DNA from: Candidatus Hydrogenedens sp. | GTDB taxonomy: Bacteria; Hydrogenedentota; Hydrogenedentia; Hydrogenedentales; CAITNO01 | DNA: 63,357 nucleotides | NCBI GenBank assembly: GCA_012522755.1 | Contig: JAAYJV010000014.1 | Coordinates: 1-63,357 of the forward strand | Direction: 5' to 3' | In this document: piece after piece, positions 53,022 through 60,576 of the stretch | Layout: the number at the start of each line of letters is the position of its first letter | How positions within the stretch are numbered: position 1 is the first letter of the stretch | Position numbers and translations under genes: made by a program | Notes under the pieces: model-generated | What the model was told of the DNA's origin: nothing | Database searches by the model: none | What the model saw: only the letters and a program-made list of their open reading frames with translations

Positions 53022-54485
53022 ATGGCTAAGAAAGAGATGTCCGAAAAGAAAGCCGGTCTTACGCGGCGCAGCTTTATCCAGAGCAGCTCAGCAATTTCTC
53101 TGGGCGGCCTTTTTTCCATAGGCCGGGCCAGGGGCGATGGGCCTTCCATCAACGACAAGATCAATATAGCCTGCATCGGTACGGGCTGGCAGGGCCTGTA
53201 CAATACCGAAGTTTTCATGCAGGACCGTAATGCCCGGCTTGTGGCTGTATGCGACCCCTATAAAGAAGGGCAATATATGCAGCGTGGTGTTTGCGGTCGT
53301 GAACCGGCCCGCCGCATGGTCGATCGGTACTATGACTATGAAGGCCCCGACAGAGGCGGCTGTTCCGCTTACGCGGATTATCGCGAAATGCTGGAAGACC
53401 GTCCGGAAATTGATGCCGTGGTGATTACCGCGCCCGACCATCTTCATGCCGTCATAGCCTTGGAAGCCATACGCAAAGGCAAGCATGTTTTTTGTGAAAA
53501 GCCGCTGGGCCATTCACTGAAGGAAGTACGTCTCATGACTGAAAAAGCCCATGAGGCCGGAGTGGCCACACAAATGGGCAATTGGGGTCATGGCCTGGAG
53601 GATATCCGTCGTCTCTGCGAAATGATCTGGGACGGAGCCATCGGCACAGTCAGCGAGGTTCATGCCTGGGCCAACCGTCCGGGCGGCTGGTGGCCCTATG
53701 GCATCGACAGGCCTGAAGACGAACCGCCTGTTCCTGAAGGCCTGGACTGGGATCTGTGGCTGGGTCCGGCACCCTGGCGGCCCTGGCATCCGGCCTATCA
53801 TCCCTTTATCTGGCGTGGCTGGTGGGATTTCGGATCCGGTGCTCTGGGCGATATGGCCTGTCATATTCTTGATCCCGTTGTCTGGGCACTTGATTTAGGA
53901 GCGCCTGAAACTGTGGAAGGCACTTCAGTGAAACTGAATTCCAAGACCACACCTTTCGGAGGAGAAATGCCCAATTGGAGGGTTCACCCTGAAACAACCA
54001 CTTCAGGCGCACAGGTACGCTGGACTTTCCCCGCCCGGGGAGCGCATCCGCCGCTGACCCTGACCTGGAGCGATGGGGGATTGAAGCCGCCCCGGCCTGA
54101 TGCACTGGGAGCGGACAAGCCTCTGGGTGACAGCGATGGCGGTGTTCTTTTCATGGGTGATGAAGGCATTCTTCTCTGTGGCTGTTATGGATCGAATCCG
54201 CAACTGCTTCCGGAGTCGAAGATGAAAGCCTATACCCGGCCGAAACCCACCTTGCCCCGGTCACCCGGTCATTACAAAGAATGGGTGCTGGCCTGTCGGG
54301 GAGAGGGAAAAGCCTGGGCCAACTGGGATTACAGTGGCCCCTTGACCGAAATTGTGACTCTGGGTATTGCCGCTATCAGGGCGGACAGAAAATTGCTCTG
54401 GGATCCGAAAAACATGAAATTTCCCAATGCCCCCGATTCCGAGCATCTCATCAGCCCGACTGTCCGCGAAGGCTGGAGTCTCTGA
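53022..54485 (+). CDS. Tat-exported Gfo/Idh/MocA-family oxidoreductase
   Basis: 487 residues. The N-terminal twin-arginine motif TRRSFIQ (R15-R16) and following hydrophobic segment suggest Tat export of a pre-folded NAD(P)-binding protein. Rossmann motif ACIGTGWQG, the substrate-side EKP in CEKPLGHS, and DMACHILDPVVWAL in the C-terminal domain are present. AGGAGG 8 bases before the ATG. Such enzymes oxidise sugars (commonly the 3-OH) with bound NAD. It precedes another member by 37 bases, and a DUF1080 gene is 3.7 kb upstream, consistent with 3-keto-glycan metabolism. Confidence 0.9.
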   Translation: MAKKEMSEKKAGLTRRSFIQSSSAISLGGLFSIGRARGDGPSINDKINIACIGTGWQGLYNTEVFMQDRNARLVAVCDPYKEGQYMQRGVCGREPARRMVDRYYDYEGPDRGGCSAYADYREMLEDRPEIDAVVITAPDHLHAVIALEAIRKGKHVFCEKPLGHSLKEVRLMTEKAHEAGVATQMGNWGHGLEDIRRLCEMIWDGAIGTVSEVHAWANRPGGWWPYGIDRPEDEPPVPEGLDWDLWLGPAPWRPWHPAYHPFIWRGWWDFGSGALGDMACHILDPVVWALDLGAPETVEGTSVKLNSKTTPFGGEMPNWRVHPETTTSGAQVRWTFPARGAHPPLTLTWSDGGLKPPRPDALGADKPLGDSDGGVLFMGDEGILLCGCYGSNPQLLPESKMKAYTRPKPTLPRSPGHYKEWVLACRGEGKAWANWDYSGPLTEIVTLGIAAIRADRKLLWDPKNMKFPNAPDSEHLISPTVREGWSL

Positions 54486-54522
54486 TTATCTCAGCACTGA
54501 AACATTATCAGAAGGATTTGTC

Positions 54523-55824
54523 ATGTCCCGTAATTGTGAAAGTACCCGGCGTGAATTTTTGAAAAACTCAGGTGTTCTCACAGCAGCCGCACTCGCCGCC
54601 GGAGCCAGGCCGCAACATGTTCATGCAGCGGGCAGTGATGTCATCAGAGTCGGCATGATCGGCTGCGGAAGCCGCTGTACAGGTGCCGCTGTGGAGGCCT
54701 TGACCGCTGATCCCGGTGCCCGGCTTGTCGCCATGTGCGACGTGATCCCCGAGCGTATTCAGGAGAAACGTAAACGGCTCATACAGCAATTCAAGGATCG
54801 GGTGGCTGTTGACGATGATCACTGCTTCTCCGGTCTCGGCGGTTTCAGGCATGTCATAGAAAGCTCAGACGTGGTGCTCATCGCCTGTGCGGCCAAATTT
54901 CATCCCTGGTATGCACTCGAAGCGCTGAAAGCCGGCAAACATGTCTTTATGGAAAAACCCCATGGTATTGACCCCCTGGGCATTCAGACTTTGAAAAAAG
55001 CGGCGGCTCTTGCCGAAGAAAAGAATCTCTGTCTGGTTTCCGGTCTGCAAAGCCGTTATCACAGTGGTTACGAGGAAACGATCAGAAGAATCCACGATGG
55101 GGATATCGGGGATGTTGTCTGTTTTGAAGAGTACTTTCTCCGGGCACCTTATTGTGTGACTGAACGCGAGCCCTGGATGAATGAACTTCAATGGCAGTGC
55201 AGTACTCAGTACCATTTCAACTGGCTTTCCGGAGACGATATCCCCCAATCACTTGTGCATAATCTGGACCGTGTCTCCTGGGTCATGGGCGATGAGCCCC
55301 CCTTGAAATGCCTGGGTCTGGGCGGACGGTCCACCATGACAGCACCCCGTTACGGCAACGTCTTCGATCATCATTCCGTAGTCTATGAATATGAGACGGG
55401 TGTGAAAGTCTTTGCCTTCTGCCGCACCACAGAGAATTGCTACAACGACAACTCCAGCATTGTGCACGGAACGAAAGGGAAAGCCTCCCTTCTGGGATCA
55501 GAAATATGGGGTGACAAGGCCTGGAAATGGAAGGGCGCCTGCAATCCCTATCAGGCGGAGCATGACGCGCTCTTCCGTGCCATCCGTTCCGGCGAGGCGT
55601 TGAACAACGGCGATTTCATGGTATACGGAACGCTCATGGGTATTATGGGACAGATCGCATGTTATACCGGTGCGGAGATCAGCTGGGAGACTGTCAGTCA
55701 GTCTGATTTCTCCTTCGGTCCACTACCGGAAGACTGTCATGACGATATGGAACCGCCTGTGCTCCCCGGCGAAGACGGATCCTATCCCGTCTATCAACCG
55801 GGGATTACTGATCTTCTGGGATAA
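54523..55824 (+). CDS. Tat-exported Gfo/Idh/MocA-family oxidoreductase
   Basis: 433 residues from ATG 54523 (AAGGA 8 bases upstream). The twin-arginine motif TRREFLK is followed by SGVLTAAALAAGA. Rossmann motif VGMIGCGSR, acidic and Asp residues after LVAMCDV, EKPHGIDP (catalytic-type Lys), and HNLDRVSWVMGD for the substrate domain. Sequence differs considerably from the neighbouring member, so they probably have different substrates. The NGD...YGTLMGIMGQIACYTG end is typical for planctomycete-type secreted oxidoreductases. Co-oriented with the previous gene. Confidence 0.9.
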   Translation: MSRNCESTRREFLKNSGVLTAAALAAGARPQHVHAAGSDVIRVGMIGCGSRCTGAAVEALTADPGARLVAMCDVIPERIQEKRKRLIQQFKDRVAVDDDHCFSGLGGFRHVIESSDVVLIACAAKFHPWYALEALKAGKHVFMEKPHGIDPLGIQTLKKAAALAEEKNLCLVSGLQSRYHSGYEETIRRIHDGDIGDVVCFEEYFLRAPYCVTEREPWMNELQWQCSTQYHFNWLSGDDIPQSLVHNLDRVSWVMGDEPPLKCLGLGGRSTMTAPRYGNVFDHHSVVYEYETGVKVFAFCRTTENCYNDNSSIVHGTKGKASLLGSEIWGDKAWKWKGACNPYQAEHDALFRAIRSGEALNNGDFMVYGTLMGIMGQIACYTGAEISWETVSQSDFSFGPLPEDCHDDMEPPVLPGEDGSYPVYQPGITDLLG

Positions 55825-55892
55825 AGATTGTTTCAGTGCACTGCAGCCGTCATCTTTTGATAATCTCGAATTAATAAAGGCCTGGTGATGCT

Positions 55893-56235
55893 GGAAAGCC
55901 GTTGAGACTTGTTCCCGGGAGCGCCAATGTCCCCATTGGCAGATAGCGAGTAATGGCACCGATATTTTATAGACAATGATGCGGTAACAGGTCTTTTGCT
56001 GGCCACGAATAAAGTTTTTGGAAACTCTGAGTCTTTGTTCTCCCGTCAAATGCATATATAAGTCATGGTCTTTTCCCGGGTGTCCTGCCAATGTGGAAAT
56101 TGGCGTTCCCAGGTAAGTATCAGACGTCTTTAAAAAACGACCTGTACTTCGTGACTTCGTGGTTAGAAAAAGCAAGTATCATTTACTTGCGGCTGTGCTG
56201 CACTGTGCTTTCCCTGTTATTTTCTTCATGCCACA
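55893..56235 (+). repeat. Composite non-coding repeat mosaic, copy D
   Basis: Between the second oxidoreductase and the convergent GT2 gene. Contains element 55914-56113, the start of the right block (gtaagtatcagacg), and the ttgcggctgtgctgcactgtg block (56188-56208). Confidence 0.8.
55914..56113. mobile_element. MITE-like element D, diverged left end
   Basis: The right end 56087-56113 is identical to the others. The left end 55914-55940 carries changes (cccgggagc and GCCAATGTCCCCATTGGC), which still form a hairpin and extend it to seven pairs. Length 200 bp. The interior matches B and C (ggtcttttgc, ctctgagtctttgttctccc). Confidence 0.75.
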
Positions 56236-57227
56236 AAAAGAAAATCAGTTCCTTCCTGATAGCCGCGAGGTGTCAGTCGTGACCTGATATCATCCCGGGC
56301 GCCCGGGGTTCCGACGGCAACAACAATAAAACACTGTCCGGGCGGAGGCAATTCATCTTCTCTGATAACATGAACCCCATGAATATGTTTTCCGATTTTC
56401 CGGGGATTGATATCGACGACAGCCTCCGGAGCTTCCGCCCATTCCTGCAGCCAGGCTTTGCCCACTTCGCCGGCACCCCATTGATAAAAGGCTTTTCCTG
56501 ACTTCTTGGCATCGGCAACGGGAAGATAAATGCGTTTCAAAGCTCTGAAGGCTTTTAACCCATAACGTTCATCCTGGCGCGAAAGTCTCTTGTCATGATC
56601 ACGCCACAAAAGAAGCTGTTCCTTTGTTTTTCCGAAGACAGCTCCCTGCATTGCGGCCCGCAGGAAAAAATCATAATCTTCCGGGAAAGGACCTTCCCGG
56701 TAACCGCCCAGAGCAATAAAGAGCGAGCGTTTCATCATGAAAGTGGGATGGGGGAGGGGACACTCCACAAAACGTTCTTTATAAATGTCGTCATGACAAA
56801 GGAGACTGTTTATCCATCTTTCATAGCGTTCCGTTCCCGAAGCGCGGCTCGGTCCTTCCAGTTGTACACAGGTACCGCACAAATCCAGCTGAGGATTTTC
56901 CTGGAAAAGACGCAGTTGTATTTCCAGACGTTCCGGCCGGGCGATGTCATCGGCGTCCATACGTGCGAGAAAAGGAGTCTTTGCTTCTGCGCAAGCCCGG
57001 TTCAGACTTTTTACGATGCCATGGTGAGCGCCCTGCAGTACCCGGATACGGGAGTCCTTCCGGGCATAGGATTCCAACAGAGTTGCGGAACGGTCTCTTG
57101 AGCCATCATCCACAGTGATCAGTTCCCAGTCATTGTATGTTTGAGAGAGAAGGGAATCCAGGCTTTCGGCAAGCCAGGTCTCTTCGTTATAAACGGGCAT
57201 TATAATGGAGACACCAGGGGAAGCCAT
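56226..57227 (-). CDS. Family 2 glycosyltransferase with C-terminal Rossmann-like extension
   Basis: 333 residues. GT-A domain: VSIIMPVYNEETWL, VDDGSRDRS, the DXD site ARMDADDIA and FPEDYDFFLRA, for nucleotide-sugar-dependent transfer. After about residue 240 a C-terminal part (FYQWGAGEVGKAW, AVVDINPRKIGK, IVVAVGTPGARDDI) resembles a nucleotide-binding or methyltransferase-adaptor-like domain. Last gene of a three-gene minus-strand operon; it follows the GH51-like gene by 4 bases. Acceptor unknown. Confidence 0.85.
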   Translation of the reverse strand: MASPGVSIIMPVYNEETWLAESLDSLLSQTYNDWELITVDDGSRDRSATLLESYARKDSRIRVLQGAHHGIVKSLNRACAEAKTPFLARMDADDIARPERLEIQLRLFQENPQLDLCGTCVQLEGPSRASGTERYERWINSLLCHDDIYKERFVECPLPHPTFMMKRSLFIALGGYREGPFPEDYDFFLRAAMQGAVFGKTKEQLLLWRDHDKRLSRQDERYGLKAFRALKRIYLPVADAKKSGKAFYQWGAGEVGKAWLQEWAEAPEAVVDINPRKIGKHIHGVHVIREDELPPPGQCFIVVAVGTPGARDDIRSRLTPRGYQEGTDFLFVA

Positions 57228-57231
57228 GAGA

Positions 57232-58701
57232 TTATCGTGCGCTGAGAGAAAGTGAAAAAGCGGTCACTGACAAAGGGGGGAAAGAACACGGGAGTTTTTC
57301 ATTGTCCAGGAGAGGCCGCAGGCGTTTCGCATTAATCAGCGAGGGATTCTCCCAATTGTTTTCATCTGTCAGTTTGGAACCCTTCACCATCCTTCCACTC
57401 GCACTCGAAATAGTGGCATCACGTATATCCACGTATCCTTCCAGCGTTTCTGTTTGCGAAGCATTGATCACAGTCAGATAAAGTTTCTTTTTTGTTAAAG
57501 AAGCGCAGATATCGAGCAGAGGCCGGGAAGGTTGAAGTGACTCAGCTGGAAGCTCAGTCCCCGAGCTTTTTACAGCGACAAGCCGCCCCTCGCGGTGAGG
57601 GCGCATGATATCAAAAATATGATACAGAGGCGTGAGATAAATACGCTCTCCCTGGGTAACAGCCAGACACTGACCGACGTTTATGGCCGGGCCGAAAAGG
57701 GCGGAAGAAACCAGGGGGGCCAGTCTGTGCATGGAATGGAGAAAGGAAGCTCCCAGTAGAGCGGCTTGTATTGTGCGGCGAGGCTCAGTGAGTTCCTGTA
57801 TCAAATTATCTTCAGAAAGCCGCCAGTCATTGACAGTCAGAGAAAAGTCATGTTCCGGCTGATAATAACGCAGCAGACCATGCAGCGCCTTTATCTTGTC
57901 CTCCAGCTCATGAATCTGAACATAGCTTTGACAAGAGGAGTTCTGATTACAGTCCTCAGGAGCGGGCACACTCAAGCGACAGGGTGTTGTAAAGGCCTGG
58001 GGAAGCAGCGTGGGTACTATGCTTTGAACAAAATCAGCAAACCAGTTTTTCGGCAATTCCTGCAGTGGGGTTCCGGGCCCGGCCCAGAGATGAATATCCG
58101 GTGCGATGGCCTTCATGGCTGCAGCGAAAGAACAATATCTTTCAGCATAGTGTGTGGCAAAATAGGGGCTGCTGTTGAAGGGGGCGGCGGCCAGATCCCA
58201 GAAAGGTACATTGTGCGGCTTGGCTGAGCCCGCTTGTGAGCGCAATTCAGCCAGAGTGGAGCAGCCCGGAAAATTACAGTATTCCACCCAGTCCCGCGCT
58301 TCCTGAGGGCGGCCCGTATGTGTGTTCACCTGCAGACAGGGGACAGTGCCCAGTTCTCTGCAAAAATAGAGGAAATCTTCCGTCCCGAAAGTGTTTGGCT
58401 CCAACTGTTGTGCCGAAGCATTGGTTGTAAGTCTTCTCTGCTCCTTCCTGCACACTCCGTGCTTCCAATGATATTCCCGGCTGAAACTGCGCCCGGGCCA
58501 GCTGATTACAGGAATGCGCAGATGCGTAAGAGCGGCCAGCACATCCAGACGGATTCCCTTCCTGTTGGGAATGGCTGCGTCTTCTTCAACCCGGATGCCG
58601 TCATAGATACATTGCCCTGCATGGGCTATTGACAGACCGTGGAGAGATGCGGGGATCCTCTGGCTCGTCAGGGCGGGCCAGCAGCGAATGGTCACGCTCA
58701 T
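57232..58701 (-). CDS. GH51 (alpha-L-arabinofuranosidase)-like protein without catalytic glutamates
   Basis: 489 residues, no signal peptide. The N-terminal half follows GH51 closely: GIRLDVLAALTHLRIPVISWPGR, SREYHWKHGV, and NTFGTEDFLYFCRELGTVPCLQVNTH. The acid/base site, normally WGVGNE, reads WDLAAA (168-173), so the Glu is Ala173. The nucleophile site, normally DEW, reads NDW (D292). Both catalytic Glu are missing, so hydrolysis is unlikely. The C-terminal part is the family's beta domain. It sits 3 bases after the 58705 gene and 4 bases before the GT2 gene, an intimate operon. Possible binding or regulatory role. Confidence 0.8.
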   Translation of the reverse strand: MSVTIRCWPALTSQRIPASLHGLSIAHAGQCIYDGIRVEEDAAIPNRKGIRLDVLAALTHLRIPVISWPGRSFSREYHWKHGVCRKEQRRLTTNASAQQLEPNTFGTEDFLYFCRELGTVPCLQVNTHTGRPQEARDWVEYCNFPGCSTLAELRSQAGSAKPHNVPFWDLAAAPFNSSPYFATHYAERYCSFAAAMKAIAPDIHLWAGPGTPLQELPKNWFADFVQSIVPTLLPQAFTTPCRLSVPAPEDCNQNSSCQSYVQIHELEDKIKALHGLLRYYQPEHDFSLTVNDWRLSEDNLIQELTEPRRTIQAALLGASFLHSMHRLAPLVSSALFGPAINVGQCLAVTQGERIYLTPLYHIFDIMRPHREGRLVAVKSSGTELPAESLQPSRPLLDICASLTKKKLYLTVINASQTETLEGYVDIRDATISSASGRMVKGSKLTDENNWENPSLINAKRLRPLLDNEKLPCSFPPLSVTAFSLSLSAR

Positions 58702-58704
58702 GGA

Positions 58705-59397
58705 TCAGTCCCTTTCCCTGATCTCATCAAACTGCTGTAGAAAGGGGAAAACGTGGTCCGTTATAAAGCGACGTGTCGTCTGCAGATTTGTGGCAATGAT
58801 ATCCACATTATCCGGTCCCACGGGCTGGCGTCCGAAAATTCCTTTCACCTCAACGAATATTTCACTTACGCTGTGCCGGAAAGATTCTATAATCACATGG
58901 AGAGTGCCGCTGTGTTCATTGGTTTCCGGGAAGATGAAACGCAGCCCGCCCGTGGCCAGGGGACGTTGAAAATAGGGCTGAATCCGGTTATCCAGCTGAC
59001 AGGCGTTGTCCAGAAGGAAAACCCGGGCATCGTCAAAATTCGTGAGGGCGAAGGTGGAGCGTACTGTCAGGGCATGCAACATGATATTGGGAATATTCTG
59101 CGTGGTCATGGCCAGAGGCACAGCGACACGGAGTTTTTCGATGAAGGTACTCAGGGGGATATCAGCCCATTCTTCAATCATCAGCATTCGCTCCGGCAGA
59201 TGGATCATGATGGATTGGGCTTTGGCCCGTTGAGAATGAAATTTAGCCTGCAGAGGAGTGGAAATATCGATGCTGTCATAAGCTGCACGGCTCTGAGAGA
59301 GATCATAGTACAGTTTTTGAAGATGCTGCCGGTTCAAACTGAGTGGAGGATGGATCAGTTCCGCTGAAAAATGGATGACACGATCCTCAATTTGCAT
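58705..59397 (-). CDS. Hypothetical protein, first gene of the GH51-like/GT2 operon
   Basis: 230 residues, cytoplasmic by appearance (no signal or membrane segment). Mixed alpha/beta: HFSAELIHPPLSLNR at the start, a helical middle (STPLQAKFHSQRAKAQSIMIHL), a beta region (HALTVRSTFALTNFDDARVFLL) and a helical end (TTRRFITDHVFPFLQQFDEI). I do not recognise the family. Its stop is 3 bases before the GH51-like start, implying linked expression and perhaps a joint function. Bases 59398-59504 hold nothing recognisable. Confidence 0.7.
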   Translation of the reverse strand: MQIEDRVIHFSAELIHPPLSLNRQHLQKLYYDLSQSRAAYDSIDISTPLQAKFHSQRAKAQSIMIHLPERMLMIEEWADIPLSTFIEKLRVAVPLAMTTQNIPNIMLHALTVRSTFALTNFDDARVFLLDNACQLDNRIQPYFQRPLATGGLRFIFPETNEHSGTLHVIIESFRHSVSEIFVEVKGIFGRQPVGPDNVDIIATNLQTTRRFITDHVFPFLQQFDEIRERD

Positions 59398-59504
59398 GAT
59401 AATCCCTCTTCAATTCCTGATGGTACCCGGGCAAGCCGTTGCAGCCGGGCACGCTGCTCTTCGCTTTCAGTTTCACACTTTCGCAGTTCTTCAAAATTTT
59501 CTTG

Positions 59505-60335
59505 TCAATACGCCCGGATATCGTCAATAAAGACGGCGCTTTCCTGACCGATTTCTCCTGCGCATGAGAAGCTGAAACTCAAAATGGCCGGGCGTCCGGA
59601 GGCAAATTCATCAATGTCCAGTTCAATATTCTGATAGGCGTTGTAACCCAGAGCCTCCGTTTCAGTCAGTTGCCAGAGCAGGGTGTTGTTGATGCTCACA
59701 TTGAAGGTGAACGGGTTTGTGGTGAGCGGAACCGATACATTGAAACTCAAAGTGGCTTTTTTCTGAGCAGGCAATACAATCTGCTGAACCAGTGTCGCCT
59801 GTTCAAATCCATACTGTGCACTGTTGCCGAACCAGGCCCAACCCTGTCCGTGAGCGGGACCACGACCGCCCAGAAGTCCGCAGGTTCCGGTGGTGCAGAT
59901 GATCGGCAGGCCGGTTAGCGACAGTGCCTCCCAGGAAGTTTCGGCGGAGGGGTATTCGAAGTTGCCATCTTTGACAAAATTCACCTGATCATTCCCGATA
60001 TCCGGCTCTCCCTCTGCAGGTTCCAGGGCATCGTACTGGAACTCCGCAGCCACAGCCTCATCGGCATAGATTTTTTTGTCTGTCGGATTCACTGTGGTGT
60101 TGATGCCTGAACCCACCCATCGGCGGAAGCTGTACCCTTCAGAAGGGATGGCTGTGAGAGTCACCGTGGTGCCGGCAAAGTAAGAGGGTCGTTCCGGAGA
60201 AAGCTCCACAACACCGCCTTCAATAGGTACGGAGGTGACTGTTAGCACATAAAAGGCATTGGGCGGACAGCCGGCCAATGCCAGAAGTGCAAGGCTTGCA
60301 AAGATTGCCGAAAAAAACAATGTTTTAGCAGACAT
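59505..60335 (-). CDS. Lipoprotein with InlB-type B-repeat domain
   Basis: 276 residues. Lipobox LALAGC with C23 as the lipidated Cys. Residues 30-100 form a divergent InlB-type B repeat (LTVTSVPIEGGVVELSP... GTTVTLTAIPSEGYSFRRWVG). The remainder is a beta-sandwich-like domain (FVKDGNFEYPSAETSWEAL ... LSFNVSVPL ... LELDIDEF-type strands) that resembles carbohydrate-binding modules and ends in VFIDDIRAY. Probably displayed at the cell surface or periplasm; ligand unknown. Follows the small gene at 60407 and the TolC gene in the same direction. Confidence 0.82.
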   Translation of the reverse strand: MSAKTLFFSAIFASLALLALAGCPPNAFYVLTVTSVPIEGGVVELSPERPSYFAGTTVTLTAIPSEGYSFRRWVGSGINTTVNPTDKKIYADEAVAAEFQYDALEPAEGEPDIGNDQVNFVKDGNFEYPSAETSWEALSLTGLPIICTTGTCGLLGGRGPAHGQGWAWFGNSAQYGFEQATLVQQIVLPAQKKATLSFNVSVPLTTNPFTFNVSINNTLLWQLTETEALGYNAYQNIELDIDEFASGRPAILSFSFSCAGEIGQESAVFIDDIRAY

Positions 60336-60406
60336 GGCGGAATTCCTTTTTCCGTCTGAAGATACCTGGCCAGACCCAATGCAGCAACAAGAAGCAGAAA
60401 GCGGAG

Positions 60407-60520
60407 CTACCGGCGGCTGAAAAGGTTTCCCAGGTTTCTGAAAATTTCAATGATGAAATTCAGCAGGTCGAACAAGTCATAAAAAAAGTCTATGATTTCG
60501 GTATGGGACGCTTTGATCAT
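60407..60520 (-). CDS. 37-residue hydrophobic/amphipathic peptide
   Basis: Start ATG at 60520 with AAGGAG 8 bases upstream, one of the best ribosome sites in the window; stop TAG at 60407. The product (MIKASHTEIIDFFYDLF...NLGNLFSRR) is almost entirely one amphipathic or membrane-seeking helix with acidic residues spaced along one face and a basic end. It lies 56 bases after the TolC gene and 71 before the lipoprotein gene, in an operon. Candidates are a membrane-associated small protein, a TolC-associated regulator or a peptide toxin; none is proven. Confidence 0.6.
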   Translation of the reverse strand: MIKASHTEIIDFFYDLFDLLNFIIEIFRNLGNLFSRR

Positions 60521-60576
60521 TTCAAGATCTCCTTCAGTTTATGAAACATAAAGCCAAGCGGAATAACCGCTACTAC

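Noticed and set aside
52933-53121. 62-codon frame overlapping the start of the first Gfo/Idh/MocA gene
   Set aside because: No ribosome site and it runs out of frame through the Tat signal of the real gene.
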